Shown in pieces: positions 1 to 7,212 of a DNA stretch of 17,056 nt; positions within the stretch are counted from its first letter, which is position 1; every line of letters begins with the position of its first letter. The translations under genes were made by a program, and so were the position numbers. The stretch covers positions 1 to 17,056 of the forward strand of contig JBECKQ010000223.1 in the NCBI GenBank assembly GCA_040235375.1, read 5' to 3'. The notes beneath the pieces were generated by a model. The model saw nothing but the letters and a program-made list of their open reading frames with translations, had not been told where the DNA came from and did not search any database. The DNA is from JBECKQ01 sp040235375. Lineage in GTDB: Bacteria > Planctomycetota > Phycisphaerae > UBA1845.

Positions 1-2
1 TC

Positions 3-860
3 ACGTGCTGCGCGTCGGTCGCCTGGGCCGGCAGTGATTGCAGGACGAGCAAGGACATTGTGGGCACCGCCGCGGCCGCCGACCAGTTTCAGACGCTGGT
101 CGCCGCGGTTCAGGCCGCGGATCTGGCCGACGCCCTGAAAAGTGACGGGCCGTTCACCGTGTTCGCACCGACCGATGATGCGTTCGCCAGGCTGCCGGAG
201 GGAACCCTCGAGAAACTGCTCGACAGTCCGTCGAAGCTGCGAGCGATTCTGAAGTACCACGTTGTCGCGGGCGAACTCGACGCTTCCAAAGTCACCCAGC
301 GTGACAGTGCCAAGACCTTGTTGGGGCAGGAGTTGTCGTTCTCGTCTTCAGCCGGGGTGAAAGTCAATAACGCCAGGGTCATAGCCGCCGACATCCGGTG
401 CAGCAACGGGATCATTCACGCAATCGACACCGTTTTGCTTCCCAGGGAAGACATTGTCGACGTCGCGTCTTCGGCGGGCGAATTCACGACCCTGCTGCGA
501 GCTGTTGAAGCCGCAGGACTGACCGACACACTGCGCGGCGAGGGGCCGTTCACTCTCTTCGCTCCGACGGACGACGCGTTCGCCGCTCTGCCTCCTGGAA
601 CCGTCGAGCGACTCATGCAGAATCCCGAAGCGCTTCGCCAGGTGCTCACCTATCACGTGGTGCCCGGCAAGGTGCTCGCGGCAGACGTGATCAAACTCGA
701 TCGGGCGAAGACCGTGGAGGGCGATTCCATCACGATCGATTCGTCGTCTGGTGTGACGGTTGACAACGCAAGAGTTGTCAAGACGGACATCCTGGCGTCG
801 AACGGCGTCATCCACGTCATCGACCGGGTGATTCTCCCGAAACGCCTGGATGCCAAATAG
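3..860 (+). CDS. Secreted protein with two fasciclin (FAS1) domains, 5' partial
   Basis: The reading frame is open to the left edge, so the true start lies outside the window. The first visible residues (TCCASVAWAGSDC) look like the end of a signal peptide followed by a short Cys-containing segment. A GTG at position 60 could be read as a start, but it would cut into the DIV(G/D)xA motif that opens a FAS1 domain. Counting from position 3, the first FAS1 domain spans about residues 17-145 and the second about 151-285. Both show the family hallmarks: a GPFTVFAPTDDAF or GPFTLFAPTDDAF block, a YHVV block, and a closing NG(I/V)IH-x-ID motif. FAS1 domains act in extracellular adhesion or matrix binding; no ligand can be deduced. 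The gene ends 60 bases before the DUF378 gene and may share its terminator. Confidence 0.9.
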   Translation, partial: TCCASVAWAGSDCRTSKDIVGTAAAADQFQTLVAAVQAADLADALKSDGPFTVFAPTDDAFARLPEGTLEKLLDSPSKLRAILKYHVVAGELDASKVTQRDSAKTLLGQELSFSSSAGVKVNNARVIAADIRCSNGIIHAIDTVLLPREDIVDVASSAGEFTTLLRAVEAAGLTDTLRGEGPFTLFAPTDDAFAALPPGTVERLMQNPEALRQVLTYHVVPGKVLAADVIKLDRAKTVEGDSITIDSSSGVTVDNARVVKTDILASNGVIHVIDRVILPKRLDAK

Positions 861-920
861 CCGCAGGGCTTGTGCCACGGGCGAGTGACGTACTCCAGGA
901 AGGAAAGGACGGTAAATCCG

Positions 921-1148
921 ATGAAAGCATTTGATGTCGTTGCCGCAATTCTTCTGGTTGTCGGCGGCGCCAACTGGGGGCTGGTGGGCTTGTTTAACGT
1001 TGACCTGGTGGCCGCCATCTTCGGCGAGATGACAGCGCTCAGCCGCATCGTCTACCTGCTGGTCGGCCTGGCTGCGCTCTATCAGGCGGTGCAGTTCAAG
1101 GCGATTCAGCGACGATGGGCTGAGCCCTCGCCGGCCATGGCCATCTGA
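921..1148 (+). CDS. DUF378 family small membrane protein
   Basis: This is a 75-residue protein with two predicted membrane segments, about residues 5-25 and 41-58. The GG-x-NWGLVGLF-x-x-DLVA-x-IFG block followed by R-(I/V)-VYLLVG-x-AALYQ is the signature of the DUF378 family, whose members are usually about 70 residues long with no known biochemical role. I chose the ATG at 921 because a purine-rich Shine-Dalgarno stretch (AGGAAGGAAAGG, 897-908) precedes it and because family members begin at this MKxFD position. An in-frame ATG at 870 would add 17 polar residues without a ribosome site. The last 13 residues are a polar tail. The gene follows the fasciclin gene on the same strand, and a strong terminator lies 38 bases beyond its stop. 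Confidence 0.88.
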   Translation: MKAFDVVAAILLVVGGANWGLVGLFNVDLVAAIFGEMTALSRIVYLLVGLAALYQAVQFKAIQRRWAEPSPAMAI

Positions 1149-1186
1149 CCTGGTTAAAGACTGTGGCTGGGGGTGCCTTGGGGGAT

Positions 1187-1224
1187 GCCCCTGCCGGCAG
1201 ACATGCCGGCAGGGGCTTTTTTTT
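1187..1224 (+). terminator. Rho-independent terminator after the FAS1/DUF378 genes
   Basis: A perfect 13-bp stem (1187-1199 with 1204-1216) closes a four-base loop and is followed directly by eight T residues (1217-1224). This is a textbook intrinsic terminator for plus-strand transcription. It separates the FAS1/DUF378 unit from the phosphatase gene that starts about 40 bases further on. Confidence 0.93.
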
Positions 1225-1266
1225 CTGGCTGTTCGGTTTTCCAGCGGCCGGCAGGTCCGCCGCTGC

Positions 1267-2220
1267 ATGAGCGGGCCCGTCTCAGGAGATTCAAAGGAAG
1301 AACGGGTGGCCGCCATGGAGCAATTGGAATCCGGACAAGCGCCATTGTCCGCCCGACTCGTGTGCAGCGAGGTGCGCGGGGGCAACGTACCCGTGGATGC
1401 CAATGTTCACCTGCCCGGCATCCTCGGCAGCATATACTCTCGTCCCTGCGCCGGCGGACGCGGGGGCGACATTCATTATCTTTCTGTTTGCGACGCGGGA
1501 CTGGTCAGCCAGATGCTCATTGCGGACGTAATGGGGCATGGTGAAGCCGTGGCTGCGGTGAGCGAAGAAGTGTATCGGCTTCTCCATCGCTACTTGAACC
1601 GCATCGATCAGCGCCGTGTCTTGCGCCAGTTGAACCGCAGGCTGGAGGCGATCGGTTTCGACGCGCTCACGACCGCCATTGCGGTCAGTTACCTTCCGCT
1701 GTTCCACCGCCTGTCGGTCAGCAATGCAGGCCATCCGGTGGCGTGGTTCTACCGCCATGCGAAGCGTACCTGGACGCCGCTGGACGCCGGGGCCTCGAGT
1801 GGCCGGCACAGCAAGCCATACAATCTGCCGCTGGCCGCGCATGAGAATACCGCCTTCACCCGCCGCACTGTGCGCGTCGCCCACCGTGACCGGCTGTTCG
1901 TTCTGACTGACGGCGTGCTCGAAACCGTGAATGAGGCAGGCGAGCTTTTCGGCGCGGACCGCATCGCGCGTCAACTGAACGGGCACGCGAGCGAGAACCC
2001 GCACAGGCTTATATCGATCGTGCGCGAGGCCCTCGTCGAGCACGCGGGGGCAGTGGGCCTCACGCACGACGACATCACCATGCTGATGGTGGAATTCGTG
2101 CCTTCACCACGCGGGCCGGTATTCTGGAACGCGCTGCGGAAGCCCGTTCGTGTGATCAAACGCCGCATGCGGCCCGATGCGGCGGCGGAGGACCGGGCCC
2201 TGACAGGCACTTCGGGCTAG
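1267..2220 (+). CDS. SpoIIE/PP2C-type serine phosphatase (RsbU-like)
   Basis: The 317-residue protein has a SpoIIE/PP2C phosphatase domain over about residues 60-277. Metal-binding acidic residues are visible at GGD (Asp68), ADVMGHG (Asp87), LTDG (Asp215) and THDD (Asp268/269), with the family's NAGHP motif at 153-157. Such enzymes dephosphorylate STAS-domain anti-sigma antagonists and so control partner switching. There is no N-terminal sensor or receiver domain and no membrane segment, so the enzyme is probably cytoplasmic and regulated by a partner. A basic tail of about 40 residues follows the catalytic core. The ATG at 1267 is the longest likely start; an alternative ATG at 1315 (residue 17) has a purine-rich AAAGGAAGAA upstream. 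A STAS gene converges on it with interlocking stop codons, which supports a functional link. Confidence 0.88.
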   Translation: MSGPVSGDSKEERVAAMEQLESGQAPLSARLVCSEVRGGNVPVDANVHLPGILGSIYSRPCAGGRGGDIHYLSVCDAGLVSQMLIADVMGHGEAVAAVSEEVYRLLHRYLNRIDQRRVLRQLNRRLEAIGFDALTTAIAVSYLPLFHRLSVSNAGHPVAWFYRHAKRTWTPLDAGASSGRHSKPYNLPLAAHENTAFTRRTVRVAHRDRLFVLTDGVLETVNEAGELFGADRIARQLNGHASENPHRLISIVREALVEHAGAVGLTHDDITMLMVEFVPSPRGPVFWNALRKPVRVIKRRMRPDAAAEDRALTGTSG

Positions 2221-2567
2221 CAGTCGGCCAGGACGGCGTCGAGCGACTCGCGGACGTCGATCAGGGCGTCGAGGCCGGTGACCGAAAGCGTGCCGCGAAT
2301 CTGGGAATTGGCGCCGATCAGGAACGCACGGCGGCCGGCAACCTTGAAACCTTTGAAGAGGTTGACGAGCACGCCAAGTGCCACGCTGGGAGCGAACTTC
2401 ACGCTGAACAGATCGATGACGACGGGCAACCGAGGCTGCTCGATGGCGGCGCGCGAGACCTCGTCCTCGAGGGTCAATGCCGTCGCGCTATCGAGGCGCC
2501 TGGTCCGCACAACGGCAAGCAGCACGTCGTCGTGCCCTTCGATGGTGATGGTCTGATAGTCATTCAT
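2217..2567 (-). CDS. STAS-domain protein (anti-sigma factor antagonist-like)
   Basis: This is a 116-residue single STAS domain. RLDSATALTLEDEV aligns with the ELDxxTAxxL region of SpoIIAA/RsbV. VVIDLFSVKFAPSVALGVL aligns with its beta-strand and phosphorylation loop, and the C-terminal SVTGLDALIDV matches the MSGLFKII helix-strand. In SpoIIAA the loop reads F-M-D-S-S-G-L-G; here it is F-A-P-S-V-A-L-G. The usual phosphoserine position is therefore Val62, and only the preceding Ser61 remains. Known STAS proteins of this type switch anti-sigma kinases. The start at 2567 marks where STAS homology begins; the frame stays open upstream to 2858 but that part is unlike any domain. No clear Shine-Dalgarno is visible. 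It converges on the SpoIIE-like phosphatase gene with a 4-base overlap. Confidence 0.85.
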   Translation of the reverse strand: MNDYQTITIEGHDDVLLAVVRTRRLDSATALTLEDEVSRAAIEQPRLPVVIDLFSVKFAPSVALGVLVNLFKGFKVAGRRAFLIGANSQIRGTLSVTGLDALIDVRESLDAVLADC

Positions 2568-2639
2568 GGTCGCAGCCAAGGTAACATAAGCTGATCGGCA
2601 GTAAAGCAAAAAGGCCGTTGAATTCGTACGCGTGTCTTT

Positions 2640-2656
2640 GGTGGCACAATCTGGCC
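2640..2656 (+). repeat. GGTGGCAC-type repeat, copy 1
   Basis: The sequence GGTGGCACAATCTGGCC matches copy 2 at 15 of 17 positions. The two copies stand 24 bases apart, start to start. Confidence 0.6.
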
Positions 2657-2663
2657 CGGCGGG

Positions 2664-2680
2664 GGTGGCACAGTCCGGCC
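2664..2680 (+). repeat. GGTGGCAC-type repeat, copy 2
   Basis: The sequence GGTGGCACAGTCCGGCC lies in direct orientation to copy 1 and inverted to copy 3 at 2815-2831. With copy 3 it could form a large imperfect stem enclosing about 134 bases. Confidence 0.6.
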
Positions 2681-2814
2681 GGAAGGGACAGGCCGTGAGC
2701 GAAGACACCCTGCCGGCATGCGCACTGCTCAATGTCAAAGAGCAATGGCACACGACACAACGGTCTACTGCGACGGCGAACCACGGCCTGGCGGCGCGGC
2801 GCTTCGCACGCTGC

Positions 2815-2831
2815 GCCAGACCGTGCCACCC
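2815..2831 (-). repeat. GGTGGCAC-type repeat, copy 3 (inverted)
   Basis: Read on the minus strand this is GGGTGGCACGGTCTGGC, sharing the GGTGGCAC(A/G)(A/G)TC(T/C)GGC core with copies 1 and 2. It overlaps the right arm of the local hairpin. Confidence 0.55.
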
Positions 2832-2972
2832 ACCCCACCATTCCTTGTTTCGGCACATTGCGGCCGATACACTCGCGACGCGGGTTGCGGATCCGAAGCC
2901 GGAGCCGCCGCCCTGGAACCGCTCGACAGCCTGACTTCCGCGGCAGCGCGAACAGAAGAGACGTGACAGATC

Positions 2973-3632
2973 ATGGCACCAGAAGACCTTCGGGTGAGAA
3001 TCTTCAACGACCCGCTGTACGGTGAAAACGGCGTGGTGATTTCATTCGCGTCGGGACATCCTTGCTGGATCATCGACCCAGGCCCGCCGCCCCAGGCGGA
3101 GGAGATGATCCGGTACATCACCGACGAGTCGCTGGGGCCGGCGGCGATCCTGCTGACGCACGCGCACGGCGATCACATCGCCGGCATCAACGAGCTGCGC
3201 GAGCCGCTGCCCGATGTGCCGCTCTATTTGGCGCGCGAGGAGTGGAAGATGCTGGTCGACCCGATGGAGAACCTGTCGGCCCGCTTCGGCTTCGGATTCA
3301 GCGCCCGCGACGACCATTTGAACGATCTGCCGCCCGGGCTGGAGCTGGAGCTCGACGGGAGCAAATGGATCGCCCTCGACACGTCAGGCCACTCGCCGGG
3401 CGGGCGGAGCATTTACTCGGCCGAGCTTCGGCTGGCGTTCGTGGGGGATGCCGTGTTCGCCGGCGGCATCGGGCGCGTCGATTTTCCGCACAGCAGCGAG
3501 CGCCGGCTGCTCACCAACATCCGCGACCACATCCTGACGCTGCCGGAGGACACGCGGCTTATCCCGGGGCACGGTCCGGCCACGACCGTGGGCACCGAGC
3601 GGGCGACGAATCCGTTCCTGCAGAATCTTTGA
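2973..3632 (+). CDS. Metallo-beta-lactamase-fold hydrolase, glyoxalase II-like
   Basis: The 219-residue protein carries a complete set of MBL-fold metal ligands: THAHGDH at 62-68 (His63, His65, Asp67, His68), His140 in SGHSPG, Asp159 in FVGDAVF and His200 in IPGHGP. The GDAVFAGGIGRVDFP stretch and the closing IPGHGPATTVGTE are typical of the hydroxyacylglutathione hydrolase-like branch. Family members hydrolyse thioesters or act as persulfide dioxygenases; the substrate cannot be assigned from sequence. There is no signal peptide, so a cytoplasmic location is expected. The ATG at 2973 follows a weak purine stretch (AGAAGAG, 2954-2960). Its stop lies only 28 bases from the stop of the convergent aminopeptidase gene, with no room for an ordinary terminator. 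Confidence 0.9.
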   Translation: MAPEDLRVRIFNDPLYGENGVVISFASGHPCWIIDPGPPPQAEEMIRYITDESLGPAAILLTHAHGDHIAGINELREPLPDVPLYLAREEWKMLVDPMENLSARFGFGFSARDDHLNDLPPGLELELDGSKWIALDTSGHSPGGRSIYSAELRLAFVGDAVFAGGIGRVDFPHSSERRLLTNIRDHILTLPEDTRLIPGHGPATTVGTERATNPFLQNL

Positions 3633-3660
3633 TCTCCGCCTGGACCTCGGGCGCGACGCG

Positions 3661-4866
3661 CTATCGCCGGACGGCTTTGGCCTTTCGCTTGGTCTTGGCG
3701 GCCTTGGGACGGCTGCTCTTTGCGGACCGGCGTGCAGTAGCGGCACCGCCGATGAGCTTGTCGGGGTTCAGGGGCACGAGGTCCTGGGGAACAAACCGGC
3801 CGTCCCTGCGGATGAGCTGGTTGTCGAACCAGATTTCGCCGCCGCCGTTGGCCGGGTCCTGGCGGCAGACCATGTCCCAGTGAATCTGCGAGCGGTTGCC
3901 GTTGTCCGCCTCGTCCTCGTAGGCCGCACCGGGCGTAAGGTGGAATGACCCGGAGATTTTCTCGTCGAAGAGGATGTCGAGCATCGGCCGCGTCACGTAG
4001 GGATTGAAGCCGATGGCGAACTCGCCCGTGTAGCGCGCTCCCTTGTCGGAATCGAGCACCTTGTTGAGGTGATCGGTGTTCGAGCTCGTGGCCTTGACGA
4101 CCTTGCCGTTCTTGAACTCGAGGCGGACGTCGTTGTGGATGACGCCCTGGTAGATCGTCGGCGTGTTGAACTGGACGACGCCGTTGATCGAGTCGCGCAC
4201 CGGGGCGGAGAAGACCTCGCCGTCGGGAATGTTGAGCTTGCCGTCGCAGGCCACGGCGGGAATGCCCTTGATCGAGAATTGCAGGTCGGTGCCGCGGCCT
4301 ACGATCTTCACGCGATCGGCCTTGGCCATGCGATTGCGCAGCGGCTGCATCGCCTTGGCCATCTTGCGATAGTCCATTGTGCACACGTTGAAGAAGAAGT
4401 CCTCGAACGCCGCGGTGCTCATGCCGGCCGACTGGGCCATCGAGTACGACGGGTATCGCAGCACGACCCACCGCGTTTTGCGGACCCGGATGTCGCCGTG
4501 CACAGGCTTCCACCAGATGCGCTGATAGGCTTTCATACGGTCATCGGGCACGTCGGACAGTTCGGTGACGTTGAGCGCCCCGCGCAGGCCGATGTAGGCC
4601 GCCACTTTCTTCATGCGCAGCGCCTCCGTCTCGGCAGTCAGCTTCAACTGCTCGTCGCTGCCGTGCGTCAGGAGTGAGCGCATCACCTCGTTGCTCTTGA
4701 TGGTCACGAGCGGATGACCGCCGGCCTGCCGCGCAACGCGCACGAGCTCGCACGTCATCTGATCGGGGACATCGATCGCCTCGATCAGGATCTTCTCGCC
4801 CTTCCGCAAGGCCGTGGAGTAATTGATGAGAACATCCGCCAACTGCGTCATTCGTGGGTCAATCAT
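3661..4866 (-). CDS. M29-family metallo-aminopeptidase (AmpS/PepS/AmpT-like)
   Basis: This 401-residue protein fits the usual ~400-residue length of M29 peptidases, which remove N-terminal amino acids using two metal ions. The expected ligands are visible in order: Glu217 in IPDGEVFSAP, Glu282 in YTGEFAIG, His309 in SFHLTPG, Tyr316 in AAYEDE, and His329/Asp331 in IHWDMV. Their spacing broadly follows Thermus AmpT. The ATG at 4866 is preceded by a strong Shine-Dalgarno (GAGGAG, five bases upstream), and homology starts at MIDPR; the frame is open further upstream only as an accidental shadow of the phosphatase gene. An unusual feature is the C-terminal tail (about residues 378-401), rich in Lys, Arg, Ala and Ser, which is not part of the peptidase core. 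The gene lies 100 bases downstream of the phosphatase gene on the same strand and may be co-transcribed. Confidence 0.92.
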   Translation of the reverse strand: MIDPRMTQLADVLINYSTALRKGEKILIEAIDVPDQMTCELVRVARQAGGHPLVTIKSNEVMRSLLTHGSDEQLKLTAETEALRMKKVAAYIGLRGALNVTELSDVPDDRMKAYQRIWWKPVHGDIRVRKTRWVVLRYPSYSMAQSAGMSTAAFEDFFFNVCTMDYRKMAKAMQPLRNRMAKADRVKIVGRGTDLQFSIKGIPAVACDGKLNIPDGEVFSAPVRDSINGVVQFNTPTIYQGVIHNDVRLEFKNGKVVKATSSNTDHLNKVLDSDKGARYTGEFAIGFNPYVTRPMLDILFDEKISGSFHLTPGAAYEDEADNGNRSQIHWDMVCRQDPANGGGEIWFDNQLIRRDGRFVPQDLVPLNPDKLIGGAATARRSAKSSRPKAAKTKRKAKAVRR

Positions 4867-4966
4867 GTCAGCTCCTCGAGATTCGTATATCGGTGCCGGG
4901 GCCGGCCCACCCGGTACGTCGCGCCAAGGGGGAAGGATAGCATAAAGCGCGCGAGGCGACAGCCTT

Positions 4967-6631
4967 TCACGGGTTGACCAGCGCCTGGGTGTACGCTTCC
5001 CGGACCATCGTCTCCGGAGAATCGATGCCGGCCAGGCGACACAACACGGCTGCGATACCGGCCGGGCTGACCGGCGCCGTGTACCGCCCGGGTCGGATGC
5101 CGGACCCCATGAGGAACACGGGCACGCGCTGGTCGTAGTCATAAGCCGCGCCGTGACCCGCCCGATTGCCGCCGGACTTGTACCAGTATCGCTGCCAGTG
5201 AATGTAGACGTGGCCGCTCCGACCGGGGTAGGAGCTGTTGCGCACATACCGGGCAAGATCGTTCCCCCTCCCCGGCGCAAGGGCGAGGATGTCCTTGGCC
5301 GCAAAGGCCTTGGCGATGCCTTCGTGCGACATGAGCGCGTCGGCGGCCAGCCGGGATGCATCATCCACGCTGATTCCGGCTGCTTGGAGCTTGTCGCCGT
5401 TGAGCCAGAGCCACGGAAGCATCACGTCGCGGACGAAAGGGCCCTCGACGCGGCTCGGCACGCGAGCCCGGAGGGCAGCTTCGACGAACGACTCAACCTC
5501 CTTGCTCTTGAGCCGCCCGCCGCCCAGACCGAGCGCCTCTGTATATTCCGGGATCGGGGCCACTCCGTGGTCGGAGGTCAGCGCGACCACGCATCGGCGC
5601 AGTCCCACTTCAGCGTCCAGCCACGTGAAGAAGGCCTCCAGTTGCCGGTCAGTGCGCAGCGTGCAGTCGAGAACCTCGTCGCTCTCCGGCCCGAAGAAGT
5701 GGCCGACCACATCGTTGCTCGACAGACTGATGGTAAGCAGATCCGGCGTATCGTCCGCGCCGAGCGATTCGGCTTTGATGACGCGGCGGGCGGCCTCGAA
5801 CACGAGTTGGTTGCCGAATGGCGACGCGAACAGATCGGCGTAGTACGCCTTGTCTGGCCGGGACGAGCGGTCCCCGATCTCCTTCGGAAACGTGTTCGCG
5901 TGATAACGGCGGTAGGCTTCCGGGTCGAGCCGGCCGCTGACGGGCTGCGCGCGGTAGGCCTCGGGCGGCAGCAGGCGATCCCACTTGGTGTGGAAGAAGG
6001 TGTCGACGTACTTGTCGTCGTTCAACTTCTGCGCCCACGCCGGCAGCGCCAGGCCGTAATACGAGCTGCTGACGAACCGTCCGCTTGACGAGGCCCACCA
6101 GATTGCGCCGTCGGCTCCGCGTCCTGCCGGAAGGATGGCCGCCCGGTCTTTCAGCGAGATGCCCCACACGTGAGCTTGTCCATGCGTCGCGGTTTTCAAC
6201 GCTTCGCCAATGGTCGGCGCGCAAAGCAACCGCGGGGATCGGCCGTGGTGATCATCTGCCTCGTCCAGGCCGACGATCCGCTCGCGATCGTCGCCGCAGC
6301 AGTATTGCGCCCGGTTGCCGTGCTCGATGTCGATCCAGTCGTTGCCCACGATACCGTGCACGGACGGTGTCGTGCCGGCGCCGATGGATGCGTGGCCGGG
6401 GCCGGTGGCCGTGACGCCGTAGGGCATGACGGCGTTCGTGAAGTACGCGCCGTCGCGTGCCAGGCGGTCGAAGCCGCCCTTGAGCAGTCCGCCGCCCAGT
6501 GCGTCGAGATAATCCGCCCGGAACTGATCAACGACAATGAGGACAACGAGCCTCGGCTTGGTCGGCTCGGCCGCCTCGACATATCGCGCGCTGCAAAGAA
6601 CCAGCAATACGACTGACAGCAGGTGACGCAT
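4967..6631 (-). CDS. PafA-like alkaline phosphatase, exported
   Basis: The 554-residue protein begins with a signal peptide (hydrophobic residues 4-13, cleavage likely near VEA-AEP at 20/21). It belongs to the alkaline phosphatase superfamily and most resembles the phosphate-irrepressible PafA group. Metal ligands match PafA in order and approximate spacing: Asp35 in VVDQ, Asp307 and His311 in SSNDVVGHFFGP, Asp354/His355 in TSDHG and His493 in AGHGAAYD. The nucleophile is most likely Thr76 in TATGPGH (Thr74 is the alternative). Asn97 and the SLKDR motif (Lys161, Arg163) fit PafA's Asn100, Lys162 and Arg164, which favour phosphate monoesters. The predicted role is periplasmic or extracellular phosphate release. 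ATG 6631 has only a weak GAAAGA upstream. Residue correspondences to PafA are from memory. Confidence 0.88.
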   Translation of the reverse strand: MRHLLSVVLLVLCSARYVEAAEPTKPRLVVLIVVDQFRADYLDALGGGLLKGGFDRLARDGAYFTNAVMPYGVTATGPGHASIGAGTTPSVHGIVGNDWIDIEHGNRAQYCCGDDRERIVGLDEADDHHGRSPRLLCAPTIGEALKTATHGQAHVWGISLKDRAAILPAGRGADGAIWWASSSGRFVSSSYYGLALPAWAQKLNDDKYVDTFFHTKWDRLLPPEAYRAQPVSGRLDPEAYRRYHANTFPKEIGDRSSRPDKAYYADLFASPFGNQLVFEAARRVIKAESLGADDTPDLLTISLSSNDVVGHFFGPESDEVLDCTLRTDRQLEAFFTWLDAEVGLRRCVVALTSDHGVAPIPEYTEALGLGGGRLKSKEVESFVEAALRARVPSRVEGPFVRDVMLPWLWLNGDKLQAAGISVDDASRLAADALMSHEGIAKAFAAKDILALAPGRGNDLARYVRNSSYPGRSGHVYIHWQRYWYKSGGNRAGHGAAYDYDQRVPVFLMGSGIRPGRYTAPVSPAGIAAVLCRLAGIDSPETMVREAYTQALVNP

Positions 6632-6778
6632 GGTCGTCTTTCGTTTTTAAGCCGGCTGTGCTCCGGCGGTTGGAATCCGGTTGGGCATGGAGACTGCATC
6701 CCCCCGAGGCGGCGTCGGTTTGCCCGCCGGCGAACCGTTCTTCACGCGATCGGCGTGGGCGACATCTGGAGTTCGCGA

Positions 6779-6807
6779 CTTATAGGACGAGCGGCATCGT
6801 CGCACAA
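6779..6807 (-). promoter_or_regulatory. Candidate sigma-70-type promoter for the phosphatase gene
   Basis: On the minus strand, TTGTGC (6802-6807) and TATAAG (6779-6784) are separated by exactly 17 bases. The -10 matches the E. coli consensus at 5 of 6 positions, the -35 at only 3 of 6. It would give a leader of about 140 bases. Confidence 0.4.
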
Positions 6808-6918
6808 GGTTGTCCGCCTTAAGATCGTGCAAAGGTTACGCAGTTTCGCGCGGGTGGCCAGGCCGTCGACGGGCAGAAGTCTCGCGAATTCGCCCGTCGC
6901 GACAGCATTATTAGCCTT

Positions 6919-6928
6919 CGCACGTGCG
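6919..6928. promoter_or_regulatory. CGCACGTGCG palindrome next to the activator promoter
   Basis: This is a perfect 10-bp palindrome ending seven bases before the TTGACA box at 6936. Its ACGTGC core also occurs in the dyad sites at 8825-8842 and 8999-9016, so it may be an autoregulatory operator of the activator. It is short and could be chance. Confidence 0.35.
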
Positions 6929-6935
6929 TAACCCA

Positions 6936-6964
6936 TTGACATAGGGGGGCCAAACCGCTAATCT
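6936..6964 (+). promoter_or_regulatory. Candidate sigma-70-type promoter for the sigma-54 activator gene
   Basis: A perfect TTGACA (6936-6941) is followed after 17 bases by TAATCT (6959-6964), which fits the TAnnnT pattern seen in GC-rich genomes. Transcription would start near 6971. Confidence 0.5.
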
Positions 6965-7212
6965 GGTAGTGCGCCGGGTGAGGAGACAGAGGAGAGAGAC
7001 GGCGCGTGCGCCAGGACGGGGGAGAAGAGGGAAGGTTCACGTCTTTTCGAGAAACCCCGCCTTGAGTCTGTGCGCGTATCGAAGCCGACCCGACGGTCTA
7101 TTGGCCGTCTGATGCAGCCGCGTGTAGGGACGCCGGTGCCGGTCGAGAAGGAGGAGCGACCGGAGGGGCGTTGTGGCCGCATCGTACGGCAAGGCAGGGA
7201 GAGAGAGGAAGC

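Larger units (their letters stand above)
2568..2972. other. Gene-free interval with planctomycete-like intergenic repeats
   Basis: This 405-base stretch lies between the divergent STAS and metallo-hydrolase genes. Several frames are open across it, but their translations are low-complexity Arg/Ala/Pro sequences without domain features. It contains three copies of a 17-base repeat and an imperfect hairpin at 2793-2817 (9-bp stem with one G-T pair). Promoters for both neighbours should lie here, but I could not place one with confidence. Confidence 0.55.
6632..7212. other. Divergent regulatory region between phosphatase and sigma-54 activator genes
   Basis: This 581-base interval separates the minus-strand phosphatase gene from the plus-strand activator gene. 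I see no plausible protein in it. It holds a candidate minus-strand promoter (6779-6807), a 10-bp palindrome (6919-6928) and a candidate plus-strand promoter (6936-6964). The last ~240 bases would be a long, purine-rich untranslated leader of the activator mRNA, with several GGAG/GAGG runs. I found no recognisable riboswitch. Confidence 0.55.

Noticed and set aside
348..1403. 351-codon minus-strand frame
   Set aside because: It is the shadow of the FAS1 and DUF378 genes on the opposite strand, and it crosses the intrinsic terminator.
2640..2831. TGGCAC in the repeat copies as sigma-54 promoters
   Set aside because: The -24-like TGGCAC is present, but none of the three copies has TTGC at the -12 position; GGCC or GGCG stands there instead.
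2568..2858. 97-residue N-terminal extension of the STAS protein
   Set aside because: The extension is low-complexity, covers intergenic repeat copies, and has no domain match; STAS homology begins at the ATG at 2567.
4867..5364. Upstream extension of the aminopeptidase frame
   Set aside because: It runs antiparallel-free but out of frame through the phosphatase gene and is Arg/Ser/Pro-rich; the internal ATG at 4866 has an ideal ribosome site.
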